Source: Orobanche coerulescens (taxonomy: Eukaryota > Streptophyta > Magnoliopsida > Lamiales > Orobanchaceae). Taken from it: DNA of 64,000 nt. This document shows positions 21,222-33,067 of the stretch, in pieces. The notes under the pieces are model-generated. The model ran no database searches. It saw nothing but the letters and a program-made list of their open reading frames with translations, and had not been told where the DNA came from. The stretch is taken from positions 101,708,501 through 101,772,500 of the forward strand of contig CM065815.1 of the NCBI GenBank assembly GCA_033398695.1, given 5' to 3'. The number at the start of each line of letters is the position of its first letter. Position 1 is the first letter of the stretch. A program made the translations under genes and the position numbers.

Positions 21222-22324
21222 CTAACGGTAGGGGTAGGGATGGTTTAGAACATATTTAGATTGACGATTCAAGCGGTCGCTAGGAACCGTAGAGTTGGAG
21301 TTCGGAGCCAATTTTTGGCTTCTACAGGAATTGTTGGAGTGACCAACGATTGAGCAATGAGTGCAAAACTCTGGAAACTTTTCGTAGCCAATAGAAGGGA
21401 AAACACAATGACCCGAACATTCAACCATGACATTGTTGTGAACATGGTCTTTCAAGTCAATTTCAATTAGGACCCGAACAAAATGACCCACTTCCCCATT
21501 CAGAGAACGTTCATCAATTTTCAGAGGGTTGCCAAGAGTCTTAGCAATTGTAAAAATAAGTTGAGGGTGCCAGTATTCAATCGGCAACTCATAAATTCGG
21601 ATCCAAACTTGTGCTTTAGAAGTTGCAATTTTATAAGGGTTGAAATCCGGAACCCAAGTGGATAAACGAAAATATCCGGAGACCAAGTTCCATGAAGTTT
21701 TGCTAAAAACACGATTTTTATCTTCCGAATTATTAAATTGAACGTTAAAGTATCCTTTTCCCAAAGGTATTAATTTCCAGGACGTGGAGATAGACCAAGC
21801 ATTTTGCAATTCAGCCTTCAGTTGATCAAGAGAGTAAGGCTTAGAGTTTTTCGGTTGCAACAACCGGCCATTTAAGGAATTTTGAAGGTATTTAACCCTT
21901 TCAGAGTAAATTTTTTCATCTAAGGAAATAGATATGAAATCCCCTTTGCGCACCGGATCACGGAGTTACGATAAATATCATCTGAGAAATGAATATCTTT
22001 CCTCGAGTTAGAAAGATTACCTCGAGCTTCCTTGAAAGATGAAGGAGAGGGACCCGTAGTTTTTCCCAAACTTGGGTCATCTTGTTTGAGGGAACCGAGC
22101 TGGGGGGCCGAATTATGGAGCGGCGCCGAAGACGGGAATGATGGAGAGACCGAAGGCGTCTTCGAATAGGAAATGTTGGAAAGAGATGACATCATATGTT
22201 GGAAGCATGACATGAGGACTTCCGTAGAAATCATTGTCGGAATCGACGATGGATGAACAAAGTCCGGTGGCTGCCCATTCGCCGGCGGCGACCGGCCGTC
22301 ATCGGCCATGACTGCCGGAACCAA
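21222..22324 (-). pseudogene. LINE-b ORF1 (DUF4283 and CCHC RNA-binding protein)
   Basis: The amino part (22324-21920) is low-complexity, serine/proline-rich and begins MVPAVMADDGRSPPANGQPP. A frameshift near 21940 leads to the main frame (21953-21222): SERVKYLQNSLNGRLL, WKLIPLGKGYFNVQF, VWIRIYELPIEYWHPQLIFT, the DUF4283 fold of plant LINE ORF1. A CX2CX4HX4C knuckle, CTHCSIVGHSNNSC, follows near 21310-21350. The product would bind LINE RNA. One frameshift only, so decay is modest. Confidence 0.85.
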
Positions 22325-22910
22325 ACTGCTGGAGAGCGGCTCCCAAGAACCCTAAGGAAGACCCCGTCGGAAAATCTCGCCGGAATCTGAGGTCGCCGGA
22401 AAATCTTGCGAATCGAGGTGGCCTAAGTCGGTCGATATTGTTAGCAACGGAAGCGGCTCGAGAAGTGGATTCCTATGAAAGTGGTAAGCTACCGAGAGGA
22501 GGCCGAGCACGCCGGAAAAGTGAAAACGGCCGCGGTCAACGGTTGACCAAGAAACTTCGCCGGGAGACCGCGATTCAGCCGACGAGACCAGAGGGTAAAT
22601 GACCGGAATTACAACAGAGTCTATTCGGTTGGTGCCCAAGATATTGCGCCACGGACGTGGCGGAAAATGCAACCAAGTTCCGAAATTGTAGTTTTCAAAT
22701 GAATTTGCAACCTAGATTTGCACAGGTAAACGTTGTCGGAATTGAGTGAAATTTGGAGGGGACGTTCGTCTTGGAGAGACGAACAATCGGCCGTCGGCCG
22801 ATGATGGAGGGGCTTTCTCACGCGCCCACACGCGCCGCCGGGCCGGGAGCTGTTTTGTGTGTGAAAATCGCCCCTAGAGTGTGTGTGAAGTGTTTTGAGA
22901 TTGCAACCCC
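22325..22910 (-). other. LINE-b 5' UTR
   Basis: GC-rich leader upstream of ORF1, starting GGGGTTGCAATCTCAAAACA on the minus strand. In plant L1 elements such leaders hold an internal promoter; I see no specific box. No gene recognised. Confidence 0.6.
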
Positions 22911-22928
22911 TATCAAATAGCTATGGTT
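22911..22928. repeat. Target-site duplication of LINE-b, 5' side
   Basis: TATCAAATAGCTATGGTT, the partner of 16283-16300. Confidence 0.92.
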
Positions 22929-24217
22929 GTCCCAAGAGTATGTGGCATGCATCCATCGGGAGTACATCACATAGTACATTGTCACCATACGAGCCCATAG
23001 TTAAACCGACTCGTACTTGTTTCGAAACTTTCACTTTACTCCCATCATCGAGCCAATGCAATGCGTATGGTTTTGGATGAGTAGTAGTGATGAGTCCGAG
23101 CTTCGTCACCATCTCACTTGAAGCAACATTAGTACAACTTCCTCCATCGATTATCAAACTACACCATTTGTCTTTGATTTGACACTTGGTGTGGAATATT
23201 TGATCTCGTTGCCGTGTCCCTCGAAACCATTTTGACTTGTAAAGTACGAAGGACTAGACTCGTGTCATAATCTGGAGCATTGTAAGCCTCGCACTCCTCT
23301 TCTTATTCGACGTCCAAGTCAAACACGTCACCGAGTCTTTCTCCTTCTTCCTCGTCCCATAATTCTTCCCGGACCTCAAGAGCCTCTCTTAGTGTCACCA
23401 CCCGTTTGTTCGGACACGCATTTTGGTAATGGCCGAACCCTTGACACTTGAAACATCGTACCTTCGCCAAACTTGTTTCCTTAGGTACGTATGGAGCCTT
23501 AGGCACCGTGATGGGGACAGGACTTGGCGCGGTGCTTTTAGTACCCGAACTTGAACCGACACTTGTATTTCTGAATTTGGGAGGAAATTCGGGTCTTGAG
23601 AACTTCACTTTATTTTGGGCCTCTATCTTCACACATAATCCACATAAAGTATCGAAATCTTCATATGGGTATAACTCTACCGTGTTGGCTATGTTTTTAT
23701 TTAAGCCACGTAAAAAACATGACATCTTTTGCTCTTCATTTTCTTCTAGCTTTCGAAGTCTTCAATATATTCACCGACACACTAGTTTGCCTTGCATTAA
23801 GTCGGCAATCTTCCGGTATAAGGTTAACCGGTGTGATGTTGGCACATATCTCTTACGAAGTTTTCTTTTTAAAGAATCCCACGAACGGATTTTTGCCTTT
23901 TCCGCCCGAGCCCTTCGTGTCTTCACTCCTTCAAACCAAAGAGAAGCACCCTTCCCTAACTTGAGAATGGCATATTTGCAACATTTCTCGTTGTTAAGGT
24001 CTTTGAATTCGAACATGCGCTCAATCTTCTATTCCCACTCCAAATAAGCCTCACGATCGGTACGTCCAACGAATTCTGGAAGTTCGTTTACTTTAAACTC
24101 GTCTGCATGGTGTGTTGAACGAGCGTCGTCTCTGCGCCTTGCTTGCATACGTTGCTCCGGTAGACCGCTTAATGCGTCACGGAGTTTCATCAAGAAATCG
24201 GGATCGGAGAAATCCAT
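22929..24217 (-). pseudogene. gag: CRM-K gag and protease
   Basis: Start at 24217: MDFSDPDFLMKLRDALSGLP, then NELPEFVGRTDREAYLEW, a capsid core RSWDSLKRKLRKRYVP, the knuckle CFKCQGFGHYQNAC near 23425-23465, and protease IIDGGSCTNVASSEMVTKLG near 23100-23157. An in-frame TAG follows EAYLEWE (about 24030), and further indels fall near 23760 and 23300. The amino terminus matters because B1, B2 and D share it. Confidence 0.85.
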
Positions 24218-24299
24218 AACAAGATTCATGAGAAAATTTCGAACAAGAGATCATCAATAAAATCGCCAAGGAAATAGCCTTGGGCTCCGATGCCACTAA

Positions 24300-25315
24300 T
24301 GATACGAATTCGCTCGGAAAGATGAATATGTATCGGTCGGAGTGCGTATAAGAATATCATAGCGGAAGTCTTTTATGAGTAGTGTATTTCGGATGTAGAT
24401 TTATGGATGTAATATCGGATAAAGTGATTATATCGATCAAGAAGACTTGAACGATCAAGAACAAAGGTTTATCGAATTAGACCTATAATTCGATAAGAGG
24501 ATTTCTTCTCAAGACCTATTGAGAATCAATCGGATTAATACTCAAAAACACGTCGAATAAAAATCAAAGTTCGATAAAAATTATTTACCAAGGTGGAAAA
24601 CACAAAGTGTAATCTTTTACTTGAACATTCAATGCTCATACAATGCTTATACAAGGCTACTTATAGAAGAACCAAGTCTTCTTACAATAATTAAAACAAT
24701 TCAAAGATTACAAAATCTTTGAATAATAAAAGTAAATCAAAATAAAATACAAAAAGGGGAACACAAATCACATAATAGGGGAACACAATCCCTAAAATAA
24801 GTAAAGAAAGAAAAGAAAGACAAACAATATACCAAAATTTATAAAGTAAGGAGGGATGCCGGCAGGACACGGGCCGTGTCAGGACTCGACCGTGCTCCAG
24901 GACACGGTCGGGTTGGGGTAGCAGTCAGTTCCGACGTTCTGGGTGAGTAGGACTCGATCGTGTCTCGGGACATGGTCGGGTTGGGCAGACAGTTATTTGG
25001 CACTTTTCGAAAGAGTAGGACTCGACCGTGTCGCCGGGCACGGTCGAGTTCGGCCGACAGTGACTTTCGTTCTTCCGGCACAGTGTGGCACGGACCGTGT
25101 CGGATGACATGGTCGAGTTCGGCAGACAGCGACTTTCGATCTTCCGGCACATTATGACACGGGCCGTGTCATATGACACGGCCGAGACCGAGACTCCACG
25201 TCTTGTGTCCGTTTTCTCGCCTAAATATGTAATCGTCTGTGCAAGGCGTGTTGTAAGGTCTTTTACGTCGATCCTTACTTCTTCTTCTTCATTCGTAATA
25301 ATTGATCCCGTATCA
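24300..25315 (-). repeat. 5' LTR of CRM-K
   Basis: Minus-strand LTR of 1016 bp, starting TGATACGGGATCAATT at 25315 and ending GAATTCGTATCA at 24300. The U5 hairpins are perfect (stem TTATCGAATTA / TAATTCGATAA, loop TAGGTC, 24470-24497). The primer site on the minus strand is TAGTGGCATCGGAGCCC. U3 contains GC-rich palindromic tandem repeats. The start of the LTR keeps the tail frame (VRIDVKDL...ITYLGEKTDTRRGV). Confidence 0.88.
24850..25195. repeat. GC-rich palindromic minisatellite in CRM-K U3
   Basis: Four to five diverged units of about 60-75 bp. Each holds an inverted repeat around the core CTCGACCGTGTC / GACACGGTCGAG with a short spacer, followed by a spacer of the type GTTCGGCAGACAG. 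The same module is in both NA-D LTRs. Possible roles are transcription-factor binding or hairpin formation. Confidence 0.75.
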
Positions 25316-25904
25316 TCTTCACCGGTCGCGGTGGCCGGTTTGGTTTCAAAACCTTTCGATGTTCTGGGATTTGCAGATTTGGGGGCAAAAGTGTTAAGCA
25401 AATCTGAGCTGGACCAACTAAAGCATAATATCGACGGAATCTTTCTGCCTGCGGCTGCCGGCAATGGTGGAATTCTCCTTGGTGTGCCGACGGGAGCTCC
25501 TGGTCTCATTCAGAAGCCCAGACGTAATCTGGGTCCAGTTATCGGCCCCTATTCTGGCCCAGTTTCCGACCCGGGCCTTGAATCCATGAGTTCATTGGAC
25601 CAATCAGCCTTGGGTATGGGTTTGGGTTTGTCCCCTGCTATTAGTTTGGGCAGTGTTATTGGTGTGAGGCCTGATGAGTTGCGTAATTCTTGTTGTAATG
25701 TGGAAAATGTGAAAATTGTTTGTAATGACCGTAATGTTTGTAGTTCTTCTGCTAGTAAAGGATATGCTCAACTTAATAATGGAAATGCATTTTCTTTTAG
25801 TCCTGATTGCAATGTTATTGGTACTTCTGTTGGATTAGGAATTGATTCGTTTAATGTTGGGCACATATTGTCAATTGATAATAAAGGTATTAGTGGTTCA
25901 GACT
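25316..25904 (+). pseudogene. LINE-c ORF1, amino part
   Basis: An open stretch, serine/glycine-rich and low in complexity, with LVSKPFDVLGFADLGAKVL and GIFLPAAAGNGGILLG. It lacks a start because CRM-K lies to the left. Such disordered leaders are usual before DUF4283 in plant LINE ORF1. The frame continues across CRM-C at the AGACT duplication into 31894. Confidence 0.65.
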
Positions 25905-26802
25905 TGATACGAATTACGTAAGTAATGCGTATAAACACAACGGAAGATTAACAAGTTTGCAATATGGATCAAAAATTACAAAGGTGATGGACGAATTTAA
26001 TGGGATTCGGCCGTGATATAGTAGGATGTACGGAGTTTGGTGTGTTTTTATCGAACTAGACCTATAACTCGATAAAAGGGTAATCTCTTCCCAAGACCTT
26101 TTGAGAATTGATCAAGTTAAAATCTCGAGACTCGTCGAAACAATAACTAAGGTTTGTCGAACTCGTTCAACGTATATTTCAAAGGAAATACAAAGTTTAT
26201 TATGATTCTCGATATGTTACAAATACAACGAGCACTACTATATATAGTAGTTTACAAGGATAATGTTACCAAAAACAACAAGAAAAAACGAAACACCAAG
26301 CTTCCTTATGTCTTCGGCCGAGATGTGGTGTGGGGAGGAGAAACCTTGGACAATCTTCAAGTATCTTGGAATGTAGTATGACTTTGACATGTTGAACAAA
26401 AACTTGATGAAAGTCTTCATCCATGGGAGATTTTCGGCCGATTGTGTGGGGAGTCTTGGGAGATTTATTCTTCATGTATCTTGATAAGATATGAAGATCT
26501 TGATCTTTTATTTGTCTTGGCCGATTTATCAAACAAGGTGGGGAAGGGGGTGATCTTCACATATCTTGTGAAAGATATGAAGACAAAGGGTCCCTTTCAA
26601 GCATGTTTTGGTCGATCTTCATGCTTTCGGACCGGTTCCGTCGTCCGAATTTTACGTTACTCCGATTCCGATTAACAACGTAACTCCAATCCGTTTAACA
26701 TTTTCTCCTAAGTATGACGATGCATGGCCATGCGAATTTACATCATCATGGATGTCGATTTTTATCGGAGTTTCTTCGACTGGAATATTAGATATCGTAT
26801 CA
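25905..26802 (-). repeat. 3' LTR of CRM-C
   Basis: 898 bp. On the minus strand it starts TGATACGATATC next to the tract AAAGACGGAGGGA and ends TTCGTATCA. It carries the TATA palindrome (near 26234-26251), AATAAA, and the U5 stem pair (TTATCGAGTTA / TAGTTCGATAA, loop TAGGTC). Confidence 0.93.
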
Positions 26803-29800
26803 TTCCCTCCGTCTTTGAAAGGAATTGACCTCAATTCCGCAATGCCATCGTCGTCAAGATAAGGTGAGAGATCACCTACGTTGAATGTCGCGTGTACTCC
26901 GTATTCGCGGAAGTTCGACTTTGTATGCGTTGTCGTTCACCTTTTCCACAATTTTGTACGGACCCTCGGCTCTCGGCATCAATTTGTTCTTCCGTTTGCT
27001 TGGGAATCTTTCTTTTCTCAAATGTATCCAAACCAAGTCGCCAACATCAAATAGTCTCGCCTTTTTATTTTTGTTCGACTTCCGTTTGTATATTTCATTT
27101 ACTTCTTTAATCCGTTCCGTATCTTTTCATGTAACTTCACCATTGATTTGAGTTTTGCTTGGTCTTTGTGAACCAACTCGTTGCTCGGTAAGGGAATCAA
27201 GTCCAATGGCAAGTGCGGATTTAATCCGTATACCACTTCAAAAGGTGAATGGGCCGTGGCATAACCGGGTGATCGGTTGTATGCGAATTCCGCATGAGCA
27301 AGTTTAACGTCCCAATCCTTCTGTGTTTTATTTACCAACCCTCGCAATAATGCTCCCAAGGTTCGATTAGTCACCTCGGTCATCCGTCGGTTTGCGGGTG
27401 ATGTGAAGTCTTGAATAGGAGTTTAGTACCAACTTTCCTCCATAAAGTATTCCGAGTAACTCAGAAATTTGGAATCTCGATCCGACACGATAGTTTTGGA
27501 ACTCCGTGTAAACGAACTACTTCCGGAAGTACAAGTCCGCCACATTGCTTGCATCATCGGTTTTGTGGCATGCGATAAAGTGAGCCATTTTCGAAAAACG
27601 GTCGACAACCACCATGATCGAGTCTTTGCCTCGTTGAGTACGAGGTAAAGCCACAATAAAATCCATCGAGACATCCTCCCACGGTCAGAATTAGACGGCA
27701 ACGGCATGTATGTACTCGGCTTGAACGAACTTTTCATCATGTGACAAGTGACGCATTTACTCACGATTGTGCTTACGTCACCATACATCTTTGGCCAAAA
27801 GAAATGTTCTTTTAGCACTTCTCTGATCTTGGTCGAGCCAAGTGACCGGCTAGTCCTCCTCGTGCGCCTCCCGAACCAAAGAATTCCCGAATTGTATGTC
27901 TCGGCACACATAATTTATTCCCCTTGAAGAGAAAGCCATCTGTAAAACAAATTCCTCAGACGGGCCGTTTTACAACGGTTAAAAATTTCCCGAAGTCCAA
28001 ATCGTCGTTGTAATGATCTTTCAAAGTCTCGAACCCCAACAAACGAACATCTAGCATCGACAGTGAAGGCATACCGTCTTGATAGTGCATCCGCCACTAC
28101 ATTACTCTTCCGTCCTTGTACTTGGATGAAAAGTGAAAAGATTGTAAAAATTCCACCCATTTTGCATGTCTCGGGCTTAGCTTACTCGTCCGTTGATGTA
28201 TTTCAACGACTCGTGATCCGAATGCGCACGAAATGTTTGAACGCAGATAATGACTCAATGATCGAGTGCTCTTACGATAGCATAGAATTCCTTGTCGTAA
28301 GTACAATAATTCACTCGGCGCCACTTAACTTCTCCGAAAAATAGGCGATGGGACGGCCTCTTTGAATAAGCACGCCCGATTCCAACTCCGCTAGCGTCGC
28401 ATTCTACCTCAAACGGTTGTGAAAAATCTGGTAACGACAAAATCGGCGCTTCACATTATTGTCCCTTTAAGTTTTCAAAAGCCTTTTGGGCCGTTTCGTC
28501 CCAAGCAAAGGTTCCCTTTTCGGACACTCGTGATCGGTTTGGATATAGTGCTAAAGTCCCGTATGAATCGTCGGTAAACGAAGCGAGGCCATGAAATGAC
28601 CGTACCTCCGTGATTGTCTTTGGGGTCGGCCACGACTTGATTGCCGCGATCTTCTCTTGGTCGACCAAAACTCCGTCTTTCGAAACAACATAGCCGAGAA
28701 AGACAAGACTCTCGACTAGGAAAGTACACTTCTCCCGTTTTCCATAAAGTTTTTGTTCTCTTAGCGTCTCAAACACGTACCGCAAATGATCGAGATGTTC
28801 TTCTACGGACATTTGTAGATCAAAATGTCGTCTAAGTACACGACAACAAACTTTCCCAAGAAAGGTTTAAGAACCTCGTTCATCAACCTCATAAAAGTGC
28901 TCGGGGCGTTGGTGAGGCCGAATGGCATCACAACCCATTCGTAAAGTCCATTCTTTGTTTTAAACGCCGTTTTCCATTCGTCTCCCTCTCGCATGCGGAT
29001 TTGATGGTATCCGCTCCGTAAATCAACTTTGGAAAATATAACCGAGCCATGTAACTCGTCCAAAGATGTCGTCTAGTCTCGGGATTGTAAACCGATACTT
29101 GTCGGTGTTGTTATTCTCGGCTCTTCTGTCATTACACATTCGCCATGTTCCGTCTTTTTTTGGCACAAGTAGAACTGGAACCGCACACGGACTTAAACTT
29201 TCTCGGACATATCCGTGATTCATGAGTTCATCAATTTGTCGTTGTAGTTCTTTGGTCTCTTCGGGATTACAACGATACGCCGCTTTGTTCGGTAATGGAG
29301 CTCTGGTATAAGATCAATCGGTGTTCAATCCGCGGATAGGTGGTAATCCTACGGCAAGTCTTCGAAATACGTCCGAAAACTCGTGTAATAGCACGTCTAT
29401 CTCTTCTTCATGTTGCGATTTGGTGGCAAGATTTGGACCTCTTTGATCATCATCAAATAAACACGCCGCCATCGTCAATGGCGTGCTCGACTTCTTTCTC
29501 GTTTGCAAACATCGTAAGCTTGGTCCTTCGACTTTTTCGAACTCATCGTCCGATAGCTTGAGGTGACATAGGTTTAAGAACAATTTTTTACCTTTGTCAC
29601 GTAACTCATACTCATTACTCCTCCTCGATGTAGTACGTCCCGATCAAATAACCAAGGTCTTCCTAATAACACGTGACATGCGTCCATCGGTAGTACATCG
29701 CATGTAATATCATCGCCATACGAACCCATGGTGAGTCCGACCTTCACTTGCCTTGATACTTTCACCTTGTTTCCATCATCGAGCCAATGGAGTGCATACG

Positions 29801-30944
29801 GTTTAGGATGGGCCGTGGTGATCAAACCGAGTTTTGAAACCATCTCGCTTGATGCCACGTTTGTACAACTTCCACCGTCAATGATCAAGCTACACCATTT
29901 ATCTCCGACCACGACACTTCGTGTGGAAGATTTGGTCCCGTTGTTCTTCGTCACTTGGGGCGGCCTTCGTTTGTAACATGCGAAGGACAAGGTTCGTGTC
30001 ATAGTTCGGGCATCGTATGCCTCGCATTCTTCTTCTTCTTCGTCGACTTCTAAGTTAAAAACGTCTCCAACTCTTTCTTCTTGGCTAATAATTCCTCTCG
30101 GCGGCTATGGCTTCTCGCAACGTTACAATCCTTCGATTTGGACAAGCACTTTGATAGTGTCCAAATCCTTGACATTGAAACACCGGACTTTAGATAGGCT
30201 TGTTTCTTTTGGTGTGATAGGAGTTTTGGAAGGGTAATGTGGTGGCTTGTGGTGACAGTTTTGGAAACGAGCTAGAACTCGCGCCAAAGTTGGTATTTCC
30301 GTATTTAGGTGGGAATTCGGGTTTAGAGAGTTTTGTTTTGTTTTGATTTTCCAATTTTATGCAAAGCCCGCATAAAGTATCGAAGTCGAATAGGGGTAGA
30401 GTTCCACGGAATTAGCAATATTTTTGTTCAAACCTCGTAGGAAACGGGACATGCGCAATTCTTCGCTTTCTTCAAGTTCTCCCATCAAGGATAAGTTTTC
30501 AAACTCCTCGATGTACTCCTCGACACTTAGCTTTCCTTGCGTGAGGTCGAAATTTTTCTGAGACTTAGCTTGTGTGTAGCGGGACATATCTTTTCGTAGT
30601 TTTCTTTTTAGGGAATCCCACGAACGTATCTTCTCTTTTCCCACGACTTCTTTGCGTCTTCATTCGCTCAAACCAAAGGGAAGCTCCTTTCCAAGTTTGA
30701 GAATCGCGTGCAACGTACCTCGTCATTGAGCTCCTTGAACTCAAACATTCGTTCAATTTTTCTTTCCCACTCCAAATAAACCTCGGGATCGGTGCCGCCT
30801 ACGAACTCCGGAAGTTCGGTCTTGTATTCATCCGCATGTCGTGGTGCATGCATGGTGTCATGTCCTCGTCGTGCATGGATTCTGGCTCGGCAAGCCACGA
30901 AGAACGTCACGTAGTTGTGCTACTTCTTCATCGGTGAACGCCAT
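26803..30944 (-). pseudogene. pol: CRM-C gag-pol remnant
   Basis: Start at 30944 (MAFTDEE type). Recognisable in order are the capsid core (ELPEFVGGTDPEVYLEW, 30770-30830), protease IIDGGSCTNVASSEMVSKLG (29825-29885), RT ([23 protein letters not shown] near 28835), RNase H ([13 protein letters not shown] near 28395-28430), integrase HHCC and catalytic segments (27450-27850), and the C-terminal end (SIPFKDGGND) at 26803. At least ten frame changes are present. The lesions GACATCTTTGGACG, GGCCCGTCTGAGG and GTTCCAAAACTATC are the same as in CRM-I. Confidence 0.9.
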
Positions 30945-30992
30945 CTTCTTGATGATGTCGAAGCTGTGAGACAAATGTCTCGATACCACTTA

Positions 30993-31888
30993 TGATACGA
31001 ATTACGTAAGTAATGCGTATAAACACAACGGAAGATTAACAAGTTTGCAATATGGATCAAAATTACAAAGGTGATGGACGAATTTAATGGGATTCGGCCG
31101 TGATATAGTAGGATGTACGGAGTTTGGTGTGTTTTTATCGAACTAGACCTATAACTCGATAAAAGGGTAATCTCTTCCCAAGACCTTTTGAGAATTGATC
31201 AAGTTAAAATCTCGAGACTCGTCGAAACAATAACTAAGGTTTGTCGAACTCGTTCAACGTATATTTCAAAGGAAATACAAAGTTTATTATGATTCTCGAT
31301 ATGTTACAAATACAACGAGCACTACTATATATAGTAGTTTACAAGGATAATGTTACCAAAAACAACAAGAAAAAACGAAACACCAAGCTTCCTTATGTCT
31401 TGGCCGAGATGTGGTGTGGGGGAGGAGAAATCTTGGACAATCTTCAAGTATCTTGGAATGTAGTATGACTTTGACATGTTGAACAAAAACTTGATGAAAG
31501 TCTTCATCCATGGGAGATTTTCGGCCGATTGTGTGGGGAGTCTTGGGAGATTTATTCTTCATGTATCTTGATAAGATATGAAGATCTTGATCTTTTATTT
31601 GTCTTGGCCGATTTATCAAACAAGGTGGGGAAGGGGGTGATCTTCACATATCTTGTGAAAGATATGAAGACAAAGGGTCCCTTTCAAGCATGTTTTGGTC
31701 GATCTTCATGCTTTCGGACCGGTTCCGTCGTCGAATTTTACGTTACTCCGATTCCGATTAACAACGTAACTCCAATCCGTTTAACATTTTCTCCTAAGTA
31801 TGACGATGCATGGCCATGCGAATTTACATCATCATGGATGTCGATTTTTATCGGAGTTTCTTCGACTGGAATATTAGATATCGTATCA
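30993..31888 (-). repeat. 5' LTR of CRM-C
   Basis: 896 bp, nearly identical to the 3' copy. The primer site on the minus strand is at 30992-30975 (TAAGTGGTATCGAGACA), one base shorter than in F; the GAGACA/TGTCTC hairpin follows. Confidence 0.93.
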
Positions 31889-31893
31889 AGACT

Positions 31894-33067
31894 TCCCAGA
31901 TTTGTTGAACTTTGGCTCGTTTCTGTCTCAAATTCCGTCTATATTACCTCTACCTTCTGTTGTGGTAGGGAAGAATTTTGGTAAAAGGTAGTTTTATACC
32001 TCCAGAAATTCATAATGGTGAAATACTTGTGAAACCGCCAGCTAGAGTAGGGCTTGAAGGGGCTAAAATGTGGCATTGTACTCTAGTTGGGTATTTTCTG
32101 AGGAAAACTACTCTCTTCCCCCAGGTTAAGAGCTTCTTCTTATCTATTTGGAAGGGCCTCCAGGATGTGACCGCTTCAACTGGAGTTTTTTATTTCTTTA
32201 AATTCGCTAGTGAAGAGTGCTTGGTGGACGCTCTCGAGGGTGGTCCTTGGTTGCTTCAGGGTCAGGCCATTTTTCTTACTCGATGGAAGTTTGGTATGTC
32301 GCTTCAGAAGGTCCAACATAAACGGGTCCCAGTTTGGGTGAAACTCCGTAATGTCCCTTTGGAGTATTGGACCGATAAGGGTCTTAGTATTACTGCCAGT
32401 GCTATCGGGGAGCCTCTATTCACTGATGTATTTACTAGGAACTGTTTGAAAATGGACTACGCTAGGGTCTGTGTCATGCTTGATGCTGATACTAGTCCGA
32501 TTCGCTCCTTTCTCATGGCCCTCCCGTCTTGTGATGGTGAGCGCCCTAGTCTGCATCGGATTGTGGTTGAGTATGAGTGGTTGCCCCGTCGGTGTAGTGG
32601 TTGTAGGGTCTTCGGGCACCGTGATCAGGTGTGTAAACATAAGCAACAACCTATTGTTCAACATTTGAACAAGCAGGTCGGTGTTTATGTAGCGAAGTCC
32701 TCTCAGCCTAAGGGTTCTTCTTCTCCTCGTGTGGTTGCTTCTGGGTGCGTCTCTCAAGCTGTGGCCACGCTGTCTGACCGGTTGGGGCTCTCTGAGTTGG
32801 TAGCCGCTCGGGTTGATGCCGAGTCTGATGTCAGTGTCGCGGGTTTTATTCCCCATCTTAGCAGTATTCCTACTTTCTCTATGGTTTCTACCAGCTCGCC
32901 TATCCTGTCTCCTTGTCAGTCTGGAGCTCTCTCCTAACAGGTTCGAAGTGCTTGCTGGTCTTGATGGTGACTCAGTGGATGAGGTTTTTAAGATTGTGCA
33001 CGACCATCCTATTTCTTCTTCTGTGGGCCCTAATTTAGATGCATCCCGGGTCAATGTTGTTAAATGA
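31894..33067 (+). pseudogene. LINE-c ORF1, DUF4283 and CCHC part
   Basis: From about 31978 the frame encodes KGSFIPPEIHNGEILVKPP, GYFLRKTTLFPQVKSFF, GGPWLLQGQAIFLTRW and VPVWVKLRNVPLEYWTDKGL: the DUF4283 domain. A knuckle CSGCRVFGHRDQVC follows near 32593-32634. The frame closes at 32937, but the neighbouring frame continues with NRFEVLAGLDGDSVDEVF to a stop at 33065-33067, so one frameshift near 32900 is likely. A second frameshift lies near 31970. The proposed stop overlaps the ORF2 start as ATGA. Confidence 0.82.

Larger units (their letters stand above)
16301..22910 (-). mobile_element. LINE-b, full-length L1-like LINE
   Basis: About 6610 bp on the minus strand, with an 18-bp imperfect target duplication on both sides and a poly(A) (nine T on the plus strand, 16299-16307, overlapping the duplication). 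Order on its sense strand: GC-rich 5' UTR, ORF1 (DUF4283 and CCHC), ORF2 (endonuclease, RT, zf-RVT, RNase H), 3' UTR of about 500 bp (16301-16800, no gene). Both ORFs carry frameshifts. The last ~500 bp match LINE-a. Confidence 0.92.
14023..25315 (-). mobile_element. CRM-K, decayed minus-strand CRM element split by LINE-b
   Basis: The 5' LTR is 24300-25315, the primer site about 24299-24280, gag-protease 22929-24217, then LINE-b, then the rest of pol at 14023-16300. The left end is missing: integrase stops after GTKLLFS at 14023, where the CRM-L LTR starts. No 3' LTR or polypurine tract remains, so the target duplication cannot be checked; the right flank (TCTTC, 25316) is LINE-c ORF1. The LTR subfamily is close to that of NA-D. 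Confidence 0.88.
25905..31888 (-). mobile_element. CRM-C, full-length minus-strand element with dead coding region
   Basis: 5984 bp, with 5-bp duplication AGACT (25900-25904, 31889-31893). LTRs 25905-26802 and 30993-31888 differ at only a handful of positions (for example near 25975, 26315 and 26645), so insertion is recent. Despite this, gag-pol has many frameshifts, several of them shared with CRM-I. This indicates the parent was already defective. Confidence 0.94.

Noticed and set aside
23448..24047. 199-codon plus-strand open frame opposite CRM-K gag.
   Set aside because: It is the antisense of a well-recognised Gag; such shadow frames recur opposite every gag and RT in the window.
24925..25509. 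194-codon and 141-codon minus-strand frames through the GC-rich repeats of K and D (also 33941-34366), with repeated CRPNST/DTVESY-type peptides.
   Set aside because: GC-rich repeats lack stops by composition. The beginning is the LTR-encoded tail, but I see no support that the repeat part is translated.
25085..25921. 278-codon frame interpreted as a single gene.
   Set aside because: Its first ~75 codons lie in the CRM-K LTR palindromic repeats and only the rest is LINE-c ORF1; the apparent protein crosses an element boundary.
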